64,000 nucleotides of DNA from Ignavibacteriota bacterium. Its GTDB lineage: Bacteria; Bacteroidota; Ignavibacteria; UBA10030; UBA6906. The position numbers and the translations under genes were made by a program. Below, piece after piece: positions 54,724 through 63,051 of this stretch. Each line of letters starts with the position of its first letter. Within the stretch, counting starts at the first letter, position 1. The notes under the pieces are model-generated. The model searched no databases. It saw only the letters and a program-made list of their open reading frames with translations, and was not told the DNA's origin. The stretch is taken from assembly GCA_016707525.1 (NCBI GenBank), contig JADJHP010000009.1:177379-241378 (forward strand), read 5' to 3'.

Positions 54724-55036
54724 CGTCATCTTCGATCAGGATGCCGAAGATGACATCTTCGACATCTACGCGTTTGTCGCGATGAATGATTCTGTAGAGC
54801 GAGCCGACAAGTTGCTGGACGCCCTACGGCAGACCTGTCTCAGGCTTCGGAAATTTCCCCCTCGGGGGAACACGGTCTCTGAGCTATTCGACATTGGAGT
54901 CCTGGAATTCCGAGAACTGCACTACAAACCCTACCGCATCATCTATTCCTTCGAATCAACAACGGTCTACGTCCATTGTATTCTCGATGGGCGGCGGGAC
55001 ATCCAGGACCTCCTGCAGGAACGACTCCTGCGCTAG
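54710..55036 (+). CDS. RelE/ParE-family toxin (cassette gene)
   Basis: A 108-residue toxin. The start at 54710 (MKTYNVIFDQDAEDDIFDI) overlaps the antitoxin's last codons. Features are AVERADKLLDALRQTC-like helix (VERADKLLDALRQTCLRLR), KFPPRGNTVSELFDIGVLEF, and FRELHYKPYRIIYSFES followed by VYVHCILDGRRDIQDLLQER, the ParE/RelE core. ParE acts on gyrase and RelE cleaves mRNA; the sequence resembles ParE-like plasmid stabilisation toxins. It is in a + cassette while most enzyme cassettes are on the - strand. Confidence 0.93.
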   Translation: MKTYNVIFDQDAEDDIFDIYAFVAMNDSVERADKLLDALRQTCLRLRKFPPRGNTVSELFDIGVLEFRELHYKPYRIIYSFESTTVYVHCILDGRRDIQDLLQERLLR

Positions 55037-55045
55037 GCTCACGCA

Positions 55046-55177
55046 CCCTAACGACTCGCGGCTCACCCGCGCCGCGAAACGAATGCTGATTTTGAAAACC
55101 TCAACCAACACTATGAAAGACTAAGGTCAATACCCCGGTGCCCGTGGCGCGGCGTCAGGTGCAGCCGCTGGTTAGGG
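55046..55177. other. attC site 9 (short type)
   Basis: Inverse core CCCTAAC, left arm GACTCGCGGCTCACCCGCGC, centre AACCTCAACCAACACTA, right arm GGTGCAGCCGCTG and core GTTAGGG. 132 bp. The toxin stop is 10 bp before it. Confidence 0.95.
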
Positions 55178-55188
55178 GGCATGGACTA

Positions 55189-55217
55189 TTGACATTGTCT
55201 ACTGATTGTGATAGTTT
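55189..55217 (+). promoter_or_regulatory. Promoter of the BrnT cassette, predicted leaderless
   Basis: TTGACA, a 17-bp spacer and TAGTTT. The expected transcription start would be at or within a base or two of the ATG at 55223. ACTATTGACA and ATAGT flank the spacer as an imperfect inverted repeat. Confidence 0.45.
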
Positions 55218-55222
55218 TCCCA

Positions 55223-55495
55223 ATGGACCTTACCTGGGATCCGGCCAAAGAACGTAAGCTGCGAAAAGAGCGTGGAATCGAATTGCGCGAAATCGCCGAT
55301 TTGATTCTCGATCGCAAGTACCTTGACATTCTGCAGAATCCGAGCCGACTGTCCCAGTACATCTTCATCCTGCCCTATCACGGCTATACACACGTTGTGC
55401 CTTTTGTCATCGGCAGAGATGAATCGATTGTGCTCAAGACCGCGTTCCCTAGCCGTAAGTTCCATCAATCCTATGGGAAATCCAATGAAGACTAA
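55223..55495 (+). CDS. BrnT-like toxin (DUF497 family; cassette gene)
   Basis: About 90 residues from ATG 55223; a GTG at 55208 is also in frame. Motifs are DLTWDPAKERKLRKERGIEL, the BrnT N-terminus (WDxxKxxxNxxKHG-like), ADLILDRKYLDILQNPSR and VPFVIGRDESIVLKTAFPSR, ending KFHQSYGK. BrnT is a RelE-fold ribonuclease toxin. It overlaps the antitoxin gene by 11 bp, with toxin first, as in brnTA. Assignment to the BrnT family is by pattern and not certain in detail. Confidence 0.85.
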   Translation: MDLTWDPAKERKLRKERGIELREIADLILDRKYLDILQNPSRLSQYIFILPYHGYTHVVPFVIGRDESIVLKTAFPSRKFHQSYGKSNED

Positions 55496-55784
55496 GCTTG
55501 ATGCATCCGAAAAAGCCATTGAGCGTTCTGCCTCTTCATATCGCCCGGTGCCGCCAAAGGACCGTAAGCGCATTGAGACAATTCTGACCAGATCGAAGAA
55601 GAGCCGGAATATCAATATCCGTATTTCTGAACTGACTCTGGCAGAACTCAAGAAACTGGCTGAGCGAGAAGGTCTGCCGTATCAGACTCTCGTATCAAGC
55701 ATTCTCCACAAGTACGTGACCAACCGCCTTGTGGATGAAGATGCTGTAGAGAAGTCGTTGCGATTCCTACGAGCCAACGAATAG
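55485..55784 (+). CDS. RHH/CopG-type antitoxin (BrnA-like; cassette gene)
   Basis: A 99-residue protein from ATG 55485. The ribbon-helix-helix core is NINIRISELTLAELKKLAER and LPYQTLVSSILHKYVTNRLV, typical of CopG/BrnA antitoxins. The N-terminal 50 residues should wrap the toxin. It should repress the operon together with the toxin. It belongs to one cassette with the toxin, between sites 9 and 10. Confidence 0.92.
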   Translation: MKTKLDASEKAIERSASSYRPVPPKDRKRIETILTRSKKSRNINIRISELTLAELKKLAEREGLPYQTLVSSILHKYVTNRLVDEDAVEKSLRFLRANE

Positions 55785-55842
55785 GGCAATCGTACTCAGG
55801 CCCCTCTTCCCCCCCCCAATCCGGCTCCCCGCTGTTCCATGC

Positions 55843-55973
55843 CCCCTAACGGATCGCGGCTCACCTGCGCCGCGAAACGACTGCTGAATTGGAAACGTCA
55901 ACCAACACTATAAATGACTAAGGTCGATACCCCGAGCCCGTTGCGCGGCGTCAGGTGCAGCCGCTGGTTAGGC
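55843..55973. other. attC site 10 (short type)
   Basis: Inverse core CCCTAAC, left arm GGATCGCGGCTCACCTGCGC, a loop with GTCAACCAACACTA, right arm GGTGCAGCCGCTG and core GTTAGGC at 55967. 131 bp. Confidence 0.95.
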
Positions 55974-55985
55974 AAAAACCTCCCT

Positions 55986-56753
55986 TCAAAATCCTTCCCA
56001 CCTAGAAAAGCCGATAATGTTCTGGTTTGCGTCAGCCCACCAAGATGGTCGCTGTTCAGTGGATGGACTCCAAATTCCAATCAGCACAGGTTCACCACGA
56101 ACGTATCGGAAGTAGAAATACGGTCGGCCAAGGAAACCATCCTCTAGAAAGACGTACGAATGCTCACCATTTTTCAGACCCGGGAACAAAGGGAAGTCCA
56201 TCTCCGAGACCCATCCAATTGCGTTTTGGTAAGCGTCTACAATGCCAGGAAGCGTGCGGTAGATTTCCGACAGCCTAATCGGATTGTAGGGCTCATCAAA
56301 CCCCAGTACTCCATATCTCTGCGCGCCAAGGAAAGATTGAATCGTGTCAGGCCGAAGGGAAGGATCCAATGAATTCCATCCCGTGTACACCCCAGCTTCG
56401 ACCTGCTTTGCTGAAATTGAATCGAAACGCACGATAATCTCGCCAATCACCCAAGGGGCAAAGAACTTGGTAGCGAGGACCTTCGCGATTGCAGGGTAGA
56501 TGTTCACGGAATCGGAATACTTATGCCGCAAATACTTCAGGCTGTACATCACTCTCTGTTTGGTTGAATCGCTGGCCAGGAGTTTTCCCTCGAACCATAA
56601 AGCGAACTGTGCTCCCTCAGTAGAATCCTCACGCGTATATGCGAAATTCAGCGAGCCACCTTCGGGCGAAGGTGCGACTGGTTGGTTCTTGGTACACCCT
56701 AAACAGCAAGCAATCAACAGAAACGAGAAATGGCTCGACGTCCTCAATCTCAC
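55986..56753 (-). CDS. Lipoprotein of unknown function (cassette gene)
   Basis: A 255-residue protein with a GTG start at 56753 preceded by GGGGAGGGAAC. The N-terminus MRLRTSSHFSFLLIACCLGC is a lipoprotein signal, with the cysteine in LIAC or LGC. The rest is a mixed alpha/beta protein with LNFAYTREDSTEGAQFALWF, FSDTQSF-like segments and FPLFPGLKNGEHSYVFLEDG. I recognise no family. It lies tightly between sites 10 and 11: the stop is 13 bp from site 10 and the start 25 bp from site 11. Confidence 0.85.
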   Translation of the reverse strand: MRLRTSSHFSFLLIACCLGCTKNQPVAPSPEGGSLNFAYTREDSTEGAQFALWFEGKLLASDSTKQRVMYSLKYLRHKYSDSVNIYPAIAKVLATKFFAPWVIGEIIVRFDSISAKQVEAGVYTGWNSLDPSLRPDTIQSFLGAQRYGVLGFDEPYNPIRLSEIYRTLPGIVDAYQNAIGWVSEMDFPLFPGLKNGEHSYVFLEDGFLGRPYFYFRYVRGEPVLIGIWSPSTEQRPSWWADANQNIIGFSRWEGF

Positions 56754-56777
56754 GAGTTCCCTCCCCGAGGTTTTTGC

Positions 56778-56907
56778 CTAACGGATCGCGGCTCACCTGC
56801 GCCGCGAAACGACTGCTGAATGTGAAAACCTCAACCAACACTATAAATGACTAAGGTCAATACCCCGGTGTCCGTGGCGCGGCGTCAGGTGCAGCCGCTG
56901 GTTAGGC
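56778..56907. other. attC site 11 (short type)
   Basis: Inverse core GCCTAAC, left arm GGATCGCGGCTCACCTGCGC, centre AACCTCAACCAACACTA, right arm GGTGCAGCCGCTG and core GTTAGGC at 56901. 130 bp. Confidence 0.96.
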
Positions 56908-56922
56908 AGCATCCATATTACG

Positions 56923-57702
56923 CTAGAGTCGCCTATCAACCCAAAATGACATGGTTCCATTGGACAGATAGTAGGGGTGCCACGGCCTCCCGAAGAAACG
57001 GCCACTCATGACCGCATTTGTATCCCAATTCTGGATCTTCAATATGCCTGCGCGAATCGTGTCCGCCCTGGTGCCGGGGTAGTCTGAAATCGCCACGCCC
57101 CAAACCGCGATGACGCTAGGCAGATGACCCCCACGGCCGTGAAGTAACTTGACGTGATGCTCGTACATCTCATCGCCCGTGGAGTAGCGCCGCCATACAT
57201 GAACCGTGTCTTCATGAACTTCTGCGTTCCAAGCACAATGCCGACCTTGCCAGTCAATAATGCTTGAGTCCTTGGGCGTGAGGACGGGGGTTATATCGTA
57301 CGGTTTCACGATGACCGAAAGCGTGTCACTTTGTTCCGTAACTCGAAATGTCGATGACACTGCCGTTTGACGATCAATGGGGACAGACACAGGCCCCGAT
57401 CTAGCACCAAAGGGGACCACAACACTCAGGGTGCCCGCACTTTCACAGTCCACGTACAATGCTTCGTGCACGCCTGGGAAGAAGATACTGTACCGCCAGG
57501 ATGGATGGAAGCGAGCACAGGTGAAATTGATTGTTGCGCCAATATTCCCGGAATCGGGTTGGACGGAGACTGACAAGTTGCCCCTCTTTGGGTCGGTTCC
57601 CCGTTCGACTGTGGTTACCTCACCAGCGTCATGCTCGAAGCATCCAGGAGCAATGGTGAGGCCCGCGACAGCGAAGCAGACTGTTACAATTCTAGTATTC
57701 AT
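56923..57702 (-). CDS. Lipoprotein with Ig-like/IPT domain (cassette gene)
   Basis: A 259-residue protein from ATG 57702. The N-terminus MNTRIVTVCFAVAGLTIAPG followed by Cys is a lipoprotein signal. GNLSVSVQPDSGNIGATINF, CARFHPSWRYSIFFPGVHEA and TLSVVVPFGARSGPVSVPI have the form of an IPT/TIG-like beta domain. The C-terminal half (WQGRHCAWNAEVHEDTVHVW; PWHPYYLSNGTMSFWVDRRL) is unassigned. An upstream in-frame extension to 57789 crosses the attC site and is rejected. It is a distinct family from the 55.99-kb lipoprotein, though both share the FFGRPWHPYYL/FLGRPYFYFR-like end segment. Confidence 0.85.
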   Translation of the reverse strand: MNTRIVTVCFAVAGLTIAPGCFEHDAGEVTTVERGTDPKRGNLSVSVQPDSGNIGATINFTCARFHPSWRYSIFFPGVHEALYVDCESAGTLSVVVPFGARSGPVSVPIDRQTAVSSTFRVTEQSDTLSVIVKPYDITPVLTPKDSSIIDWQGRHCAWNAEVHEDTVHVWRRYSTGDEMYEHHVKLLHGRGGHLPSVIAVWGVAISDYPGTRADTIRAGILKIQNWDTNAVMSGRFFGRPWHPYYLSNGTMSFWVDRRL

Positions 57703-57711
57703 AGGGATGCT

Positions 57712-57843
57712 ACCTAACGGATCGCGGCTCACCTGCGCCGCGAAACGACTGCTGATTTTGAAAACCTCAACCAGCACTATAGATGACAAAGGTCGATACC
57801 CCGATGCCCGAGGCGCGGCGTCAGGTGCAGCCGCTGGTTAGGC
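57712..57843. other. attC site 12 (short type)
   Basis: Inverse core ACCTAAC, left arm GGATCGCGGCTCACCTGCGC, centre AACCTCAACCAGCACTA, right arm GGTGCAGCCGCTG and core GTTAGGC at 57837. 132 bp. Confidence 0.96.
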
Positions 57844-57863
57844 GGGCGCTCTGTCTTGACGAC

Positions 57864-57892
57864 TTGACAACGGTTCACAAATACGTTAACTT
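57864..57892 (+). promoter_or_regulatory. Promoter of the first HigBA-like cassette, predicted leaderless
   Basis: TTGACA, a 17-bp spacer and TAACTT. Transcription should start about 7 nt further, at the ATG (57899), and no ribosome-binding site is visible. Confidence 0.5.
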
Positions 57893-57898
57893 CTTCTC

Positions 57899-58249
57899 AT
57901 GAGGACCATCGAATTCTACCGGACGGAGGGCGGCAAATGCCCCGTCGAGGAATTCCTCGACTCGCTTTCTGACAAGCACACCCAGAAGGTCACCTGGGTC
58001 CTGCGTCTGGTCGAGCGCATGGACCGTGTACCGGAGCAATATCTCAAAAAGCTGGTTGGCACTGACCATCTCTGGGAGATCCGGGCTCAAATAGCTGGGA
58101 ATAGCTATCGTTTGCTTGGATTCTTTGATGGACCCGTCCTGATGGTATTAACGTCGGGCTTCTCAAAAAAGCAACAGAAGACGCCACAGCGTGAGATTCA
58201 ACTAGCCGAAGCACGACGATTGAACTATCTACAGAGAAAGAAACCATGA
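57899..58249 (+). CDS. HigB-like toxin (phage-derived Gp49-like family; cassette gene)
   Basis: A 116-residue protein starting at ATG 57899. The family pattern is RTIEFYRTEGGKCPVEEFLD, KVTWVLRLVERMDRVPEQYL, and LWEIRAQIAGNSYRLLGFFD with TSGFSKKQQKTPQREIQLAE, typical of Gp49/HigB-type RelE-fold toxins. The toxin gene precedes the antitoxin gene with an ATGA overlap, as in higBA. It presumably cleaves mRNA at the ribosome. Confidence 0.95.
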   Translation: MRTIEFYRTEGGKCPVEEFLDSLSDKHTQKVTWVLRLVERMDRVPEQYLKKLVGTDHLWEIRAQIAGNSYRLLGFFDGPVLMVLTSGFSKKQQKTPQREIQLAEARRLNYLQRKKP

Positions 58250-58524
58250 GCGACGTCGAGAAATACATTGTTCGCCGAAAGGCAAAGAGCACAAGGTTCG
58301 CTAAGGACTTTGAAGAAGGCTATCGCGCCTTCGAATTCAGCGTCATGCTTCGCAAGGCCCGCGAAGATGCCGGTGTCACTCAGGAAACCATTGCACGGAA
58401 GCTCCGGACGAAGAAATCCGCTATTTCCCGGATTGAGAATCATGCTGAAGACATCCGTCTCTCTACCCTCGAAAAGTACGCCAACGCCCTCGGACGCAAG
58501 CTCCGAGTGCAGCTCACCGACTAG
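58246..58524 (+). CDS. HigA-like antitoxin with XRE helix-turn-helix (cassette gene)
   Basis: A 92-residue protein that starts at ATG 58246, overlapping the toxin stop by 4 bp. The HTH reads LRKAREDAGVTQETIARKLR and KKSAISRIENHAEDIRLSTL, an XRE domain typical of HigA. It binds and neutralises the toxin and represses the operon. Its stop is 8 bp before the inverse core of site 13. Confidence 0.95.
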   Translation: MSDVEKYIVRRKAKSTRFAKDFEEGYRAFEFSVMLRKAREDAGVTQETIARKLRTKKSAISRIENHAEDIRLSTLEKYANALGRKLRVQLTD

Positions 58525-58531
58525 TTCGCCC

Positions 58532-58658
58532 GCCTAACGGATCGCGGCTCACCTGCGCCGCGAAACGAATGTGAATTGCAAGCAACCAAAACCTATAACA
58601 GACCCGGTCACGACCCCGATGCCCGTGGCGCGGCGTCAGGTGCAGCCGCTGGTTAGGC
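58532..58658. other. attC site 13 (short type)
   Basis: Inverse core GCCTAAC, left arm GGATCGCGGCTCACCTGCGC, a loop with GCAAGCAACCAAAACCTA as in site 8, right arm GGTGCAGCCGCTG and core GTTAGGC at 58652. 127 bp. Sites 8 and 13 thus form a sub-type of the loop sequence. Confidence 0.96.
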
Positions 58659-58940
58659 GGTTGCGGATAATCCGGAATTCCGGTACTTTGCTCCATGCCG
58701 GAGATTAGCCGATTTCTCGGAATAGTCATTGCGATCTTCTATCGGGATCACGTCCCGCCGCACTTTCATGCGAAATACGGCGAATTTGAAATCACGGTAG
58801 GAATCGAAACTGGCATTGTCTCGGGCCAATTGTCAAGGGCCCATGATTCCCAGTATCGGGGTCAGACCATTCCCCACCCTTTGGTTGCGTGGGTGGTGGA
58901 TCATTCAGTCACTGTTTTGTCAAGTGTAGCGCATCGCCTT

Positions 58941-59695
58941 TCAGTCCCTTTTTCTCGCGGTAGGATTCGCCTTTGAAGAACGATCTGATGAGCGTTGGGC
59001 CAATCGGTCCATGACGGCATTGGCCATCACCTTGTCGGGGAAGACAGCGAGCCAGTCTTCCAGGGAGCGGTTGCTGGTCAGGATCGTTGATGCTGAACCA
59101 TAGCGGTTGTCGACGATCGTGTAGACCCACTCGGCAGAACGGGCATCGAGTTTTCGCATGGCGAACTCATCGATGACAAGGAGATCGCACCGGGAGAGAC
59201 TCTTGAGAAGCCGCTCGGTCGATGCCGTGAGATCAGCCTTGGTGAGCGACTCTCGATCAGTGCGGGGAACTTGAAGAACTCCACGGTGAGGAAGCGTCGG
59301 CAGGCAGCGTGTGAGAGCGCTAAGCCAGATGAGTCTTCCCCCGTCCCCGGTGGGACCGAGGAAGAAGACATTCTCCGCTCGCTGGATGAAGCGGCACGTG
59401 CCCAGTTCCCGGATCAACGCGCGCCGGGGTATGGGCTGCAAAAGAAAAATCAAAGCTCTCAAGTGTTTGGCCCGCATCGAGGTGAGCATGCTTGATAAGC
59501 CGGTCGAGTTTTCTGTTGCGTCGTGCTTCGATCTCGTCGGCGAGTAGCATGGTCAGGAGTTCGGCCAGCGACATTTGACTCTGGGCGGCCTCCATGAGGG
59601 CGGAGTTCCAGCGTGTCGGGAGCCATCGGAGAGCTTCAGTGCCCCAGGTTGTCCGGTGAGATCGGCAGGGGCAGCGAGCAAGAGCTGATCAGCCA
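58941..59695 (-). pseudogene. istB: istB ATPase helper, broken
   Basis: IstB assists IstA transposition as an AAA+ ATPase. Pieces in three frames are: MADQLLLAAPADLTG at the start, MSLAELLTMLLADEIEARRN, the Walker A region ENVFFLGPTG (followed by DGGR in one frame and GKTHLA in the next), LLVIDEFAMRKLDARSAEW (Walker B) and the end TNRSLEDWLAVFPDKVMANA-like segment. At least three frameshifts are needed, so the gene is dead. Confidence 0.85.
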
Positions 59696-59696
59696 T

Positions 59697-61366
59697 TGGC
59701 CACCTCCCCGTCCGTGTGCACGGCTGCGGAAGTAGTCGGCCGATCGCGAAGCTCTCCGTCGTCTTGGGACGGCGGCCAGGCCTTCCGAGACGCGTCCTCC
59801 TGCTGTTCTTTGCGGACGGACTCCAGCATGTGCCGGAACAGATGGGTGTTGATCGGTTTGTCTGAGTGCAAGAGCGCGCTTGGCTGCGTGCTCGACGACA
59901 TCGACGCTGTATCCCGCCAGCCACATCGCGCAGCCCCAGCGCAGCGCATTAGGAGAAGCCAGGCAGCGCTGAGCAGGTCGGTGACGAGCTGCTCGAAACA
60001 CCACCGGCTTCCCGGGCGGTCGCGATCAGCCACCGCGGCGTCTTCTCGAAGAGCGAACTGCACGGTCGCCAGAGAAGTCCTCACGGTCAGTGTAGGTGGT
60101 CTGTCCGGCGATGAGGGCCGTGATCTTGATCAGGTCATGGTTGCGATAGACCTTGGCTTGCTTCGGCGTGATCATCACCTGCACGGTTTTGTTCCAAATA
60201 TATTCGGTCGGCAGCGAGATGCGGTGGCCGGGGCACGAGATGTAGTGATCCGGATGTCACCACACGGCTTCGGCCCAGCGGGCGATGGTATACGGCGCCG
60301 TGGGTAGAGCGATGAGTGCCTGCTCTTCGCATGTGCCCGGAAGCGCTGGAAGGCGGCTCACCGGTCGTGCCGTGCTTGCGCGTGCCACTCCGGAGAAGCC
60401 ACGAGCAGGCCGAGCGGTTGAGATCGCCGAAGTGTGCCTGACGGATGTTCGGCAACGAGCATCCTGTAGAGTTCGCGTACCGTCTGCACATCGCGCTCGA
60501 CTTTGCCCTTGTCCTTCGGGGACGCCGTGCGGCAGGGATCGATATGGGTGTGGTAGTGGTCAGCAAAATCGGCATAGGAGCGGTTCAGTACCGGATCGTA
60601 GATGTGGCTTCCAAGCCCCGGTCTTCCAGGTTATCGATCCGTGAGGACCTTGGTCACGCCGCCGAACCATGCGGCCGTATCCACATGACTCTGCGTGAAG
60701 CTCGCCTGGTCCTGCGTGAAGACGAACTGGATGAACTTGTGTCGGCTGTAGCCGAGCGTTGCGATGAAGGCGTAGACAACGCGGCGGCGCTTCTCCATCG
60801 GGTCCCAGAGGAGACCCACCTTGGCGTAGTCGATCTGGGTCTGCTCACCCGGTCTGGTCTCGATGTACGGCAGGTCGTGCGGCGGGCCTTCACCGAGAGT
60901 CCCCGCGGGCCCGGGCAGCGTTTGAAGCTGGAAAGTAGCTGACCTTGCCCCCCAGCTCGTGGCGCCGGGCGATCACAACCGGAAGGCGGTCTTTGGCTTG
61001 AGCGGATGTTCGCCGTCGCCGATCAGAGCCGGAGGATCTCTTCGATGTGTGGCTCCAGAAGCATCTGGCCGGTGGCCTTGGCGTGGATCCTCCGGCTTGC
61101 CGCTTCCTGGAGCCGGGGCAGGATCTCTTCCTTGCGTTCGGGGAGAAAATCCTCCCGGTTCAGTCCCAGCGTCCGCGCCCGGGTCAATGTAACCGCGGAT
61201 CGTCTTGCGGTCAGCCAACAGCAGCAGCGATGGCGGTCAAGGGCTGCATGTCAGCCCAGCGTCGAAAGATCTCCCATATCGTCACAGTCTGCACCTCTTT
61301 GTCGAGGCCATAGGCGCGCTTTTGCCTTTCTGAAGTTGTGAACCGTGGAAATGTCGCATCTGTCAT
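59697..61366 (-). pseudogene. istA: istA transposase, broken
   Basis: Fragments of the IS21 transposase in different frames: VTIWEIFRRWADMQPLTAIA and DRKTIRGYIDPG (HTH at the N-terminus), FVFTQDQASFTQSHVDTAAW with FGGVTKVL (part of the DDE core), and NTHLFRHMLESVRKEQQEDA at the C-terminus. Many frameshifts separate them, so the element cannot move by itself. Confidence 0.85.
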
Positions 61367-61394
61367 GAAAGCAAGCTACGACCTGAAGTGAATA

Positions 61395-61560
61395 GAATGC
61401 AACACAGGGGTAGGGGGAATGACCCGACCCTGATCCACTGGGAATCAAGTGACCTAAGCAGAATGGGGAATCATCTGACCCTGAGACTGGGGAATCATGT
61501 GCCCTAACAATGGGGAATCAAGTGACCCTGAAGCTCTCTGCACTGGGGAATATACGTGGT
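61395..61560. repeat. Transposase-binding repeats at the right IS21 end
   Basis: GGGGGAATGACC, GGGAATCAAGTGACC, GGGGAATCATCTGACC, GGGGAATCATGTGCCC and GGGGAATCAAGTGACC are spaced about 25-40 bp apart. Two inverted copies are at the left end (58840-58880). Confidence 0.75.
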
Positions 61561-61701
61561 CCTCGACTAGCCAATTCCCTAGCAGGGCGTTGGCACATGT
61601 TCTCGAGTGGCAGAGTCTTCACAAAGACGAGCTACTCGATAATTGGAGACTTGCTGAAGAACGAAAGCCGTTGAAGCAAGTTCCTCCGCTGGAGTAATCC
61701 T

Positions 61702-61947
61702 ATGATACCGAGAATCATTGAAGCACGCCACGTGCAGGACTATACCATTTGGATCCGATTTAGTGATGGATCAGATGGCCAGGTCGACCTGAAGGACGAA
61801 CTCTGGGGTCCTGTCTTTGAACCACTCAAGGATCCAGTGGCATTCCGCAAATTCCAAGTCCACCCGGAACTCCATACGATCGTATGGGAGAACGGCGCTG
61901 ACTTCTCGCCCGAATTTCTCCGCAAAGCTCTGCACGCAACCGCCTAA
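61702..61947 (+). CDS. DUF2442 protein, partner of DUF4160 (cassette gene)
   Basis: An 81-residue protein from ATG 61702, 4 bp after the DUF4160 stop. The DUF2442 signature is YTIWIRFSDGSDGQVDLKDE, FEPLKDPVAFRKFQVHPELH and TIVWENGADFSPEFLRKAL. These small beta-barrel-like proteins often accompany DUF4160. Its TAA stop lies inside the GCCTAAC inverse core of site 14. If the pair is a toxin-antitoxin system, loss of DUF4160 but retention of DUF2442 suggests that DUF2442 is not the toxin, but this is speculative. Confidence 0.92.
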   Translation: MIPRIIEARHVQDYTIWIRFSDGSDGQVDLKDELWGPVFEPLKDPVAFRKFQVHPELHTIVWENGADFSPEFLRKALHATA

Positions 61948-62075
61948 CGGTCGCGCCTTACCTGCGCCGCGAAACGACTGCTGAATTTGAAAACCTCAAC
62001 CAACACTACAAATGACTAAGGCCAATACCCCGGTGCCCGTGGCGCCATACGTCAGAGTGCAGCCGCTGGTTAAGC
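61942..62075. other. attC site 14 (short type, diverged arms)
   Basis: Inverse core GCCTAAC, left arm GGTCGCGCCTTACCTGCGCC, centre AACCTCAACCAACACTA, right arm CGTCAGAGTGCAGCCGCTG and core GTTAAGC at 62069. 134 bp. The arms carry several mutations (GCGCC for GCGGC, CATACGTCAG). Confidence 0.92.
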
Positions 62076-62096
62076 GCATCGACGGCGCCATCACTA

Positions 62097-63016
62097 AAGC
62101 AGTATCATTTTGCTTTGAAACCTGTCCACTCGGCCACTGCAGACGAAGCAAATATAGACACCACTTACGAAATCGCGGGCCCCAAAGATGATCTCATGGG
62201 CGGGATCTTTCGCTCCGAGACCAGAGATGATATTTTGCGCCCGGACATCGAACACCGAGACGTCAACGGTGACACGAGTGTGATAACTGGTTATTGAATC
62301 TTCGTCGTCGGATTGAATGGATTTGGAGGAAGTTCTGAGAAGGACAATTTGTTGCAGAGGTTTCCCCTCCCCACAGCGGTTTCTCGACATCTCGTGAGGA
62401 AATCAGATCTATGGCCAAGTGCATCGATCCGCGAGACAACCCGCCGCCCGAGGTGCTGTTGCGACGCTAGTACAGACCCAAGCCCCGAGAGAACCAGAAA
62501 GTATCGTCCCCTACGCCGAATGTGCACGGTGGCAGCCAGTGTACAACAATCAGGAATTTGAAGTGTCAGCATACCTTAATACCGGTTGATTGAGGATAAA
62601 TAGTAGTTCATGACAGGAAATGGCCGGGCGAAACACTCCCCGAGATTGACAATTTCGTTGCCTTCCCGTGGTATTCTCGCGCAACTCCCGGGTCCGTCGA
62701 GTCCTGCCGCCAATAGAGGCTGTCCCGAAAACCGGAGTCATGGTATCGATGAAGTAGGCGATATGACTGATGAACATGCCACGAGCACGTTGTATCATCA
62801 ATCTGGATTGGAGTCAAGAACTGTATACTGGACCAGACCTGAATCGAAGTCCAAGCCAGAAGTCCCCGACTCTACCAAAGAGGTAGACCGCTGGTAGCTG
62901 TACTGATAGTGTAGGGCGCGTCAAGCGGAAAGATCTCTGTTTCGCAATGCGCGATCTCGCTAATGGACAGCACAGATGATAGCGCCTACGAAGAACAACA
63001 TCGTTCGACTCTTCAT
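62097..63016 (-). pseudogene. T9SS-exported protein gene, broken (cassette)
   Basis: The cassette between sites 14 and 15 holds one dead gene on the - strand. It starts at ATG 63016 with AGGGGA upstream and signal peptide MKSRTMLFFVGAIICAVH, then meets a stop. Near the end, LCNKLSFSELPPNPFNPTTK in one frame and VTVDVSVFDVRAQNIISGL to the end (FVCSGRVDRFQSKMILL) in another make a T9SS type A sorting domain. The middle has no recognisable family. It shows that T9SS cargo has been carried as an integron cassette. Confidence 0.65.
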
Positions 63017-63051
63017 GAATTCCCCTAGGGCAAGGCCCCACACAGATGCTG

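Larger units (their letters stand above)
58832..61569 (-). mobile_element. Decayed IS21-family insertion sequence
   Basis: A 2.74-kb element flanked by a 7-bp direct repeat GCCAATT (58825-58831 and 61570-61576). It carries istA and istB on the - strand, both broken by frameshifts. Ends show multiple short repeats of the type GGGTCA/CATGATTCCCCA: two copies at the left end and about five at the right, typical of IS21 ends. The terminal bases at the left (GTCAAGG) and, reversed, at the right (GTCGAGG) match imperfectly. It interrupts the DUF4160 cassette gene. Confidence 0.9.
58695..61697 (+). pseudogene. DUF4160 gene split by an IS21 element
   Basis: The left part (58695-58831) codes for MPEISRFLGIVIAIFYRDHV, PPHFHAKYGEFEITVGIETG and IVSGQ. 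The right part (61570-61697) resumes with FPSRALAHVLEWQSLHKDEL to the stop. Joined across the 7-bp duplication GCCAATT they make a normal DUF4160 protein of about 90 residues. DUF4160 proteins usually sit next to DUF2442 and are thought to form a toxin-antitoxin-like pair, though this is not proved. Transposition inactivated the first gene, but the partner gene downstream is intact. The gene starts 37 bp after site 13. Confidence 0.9.
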
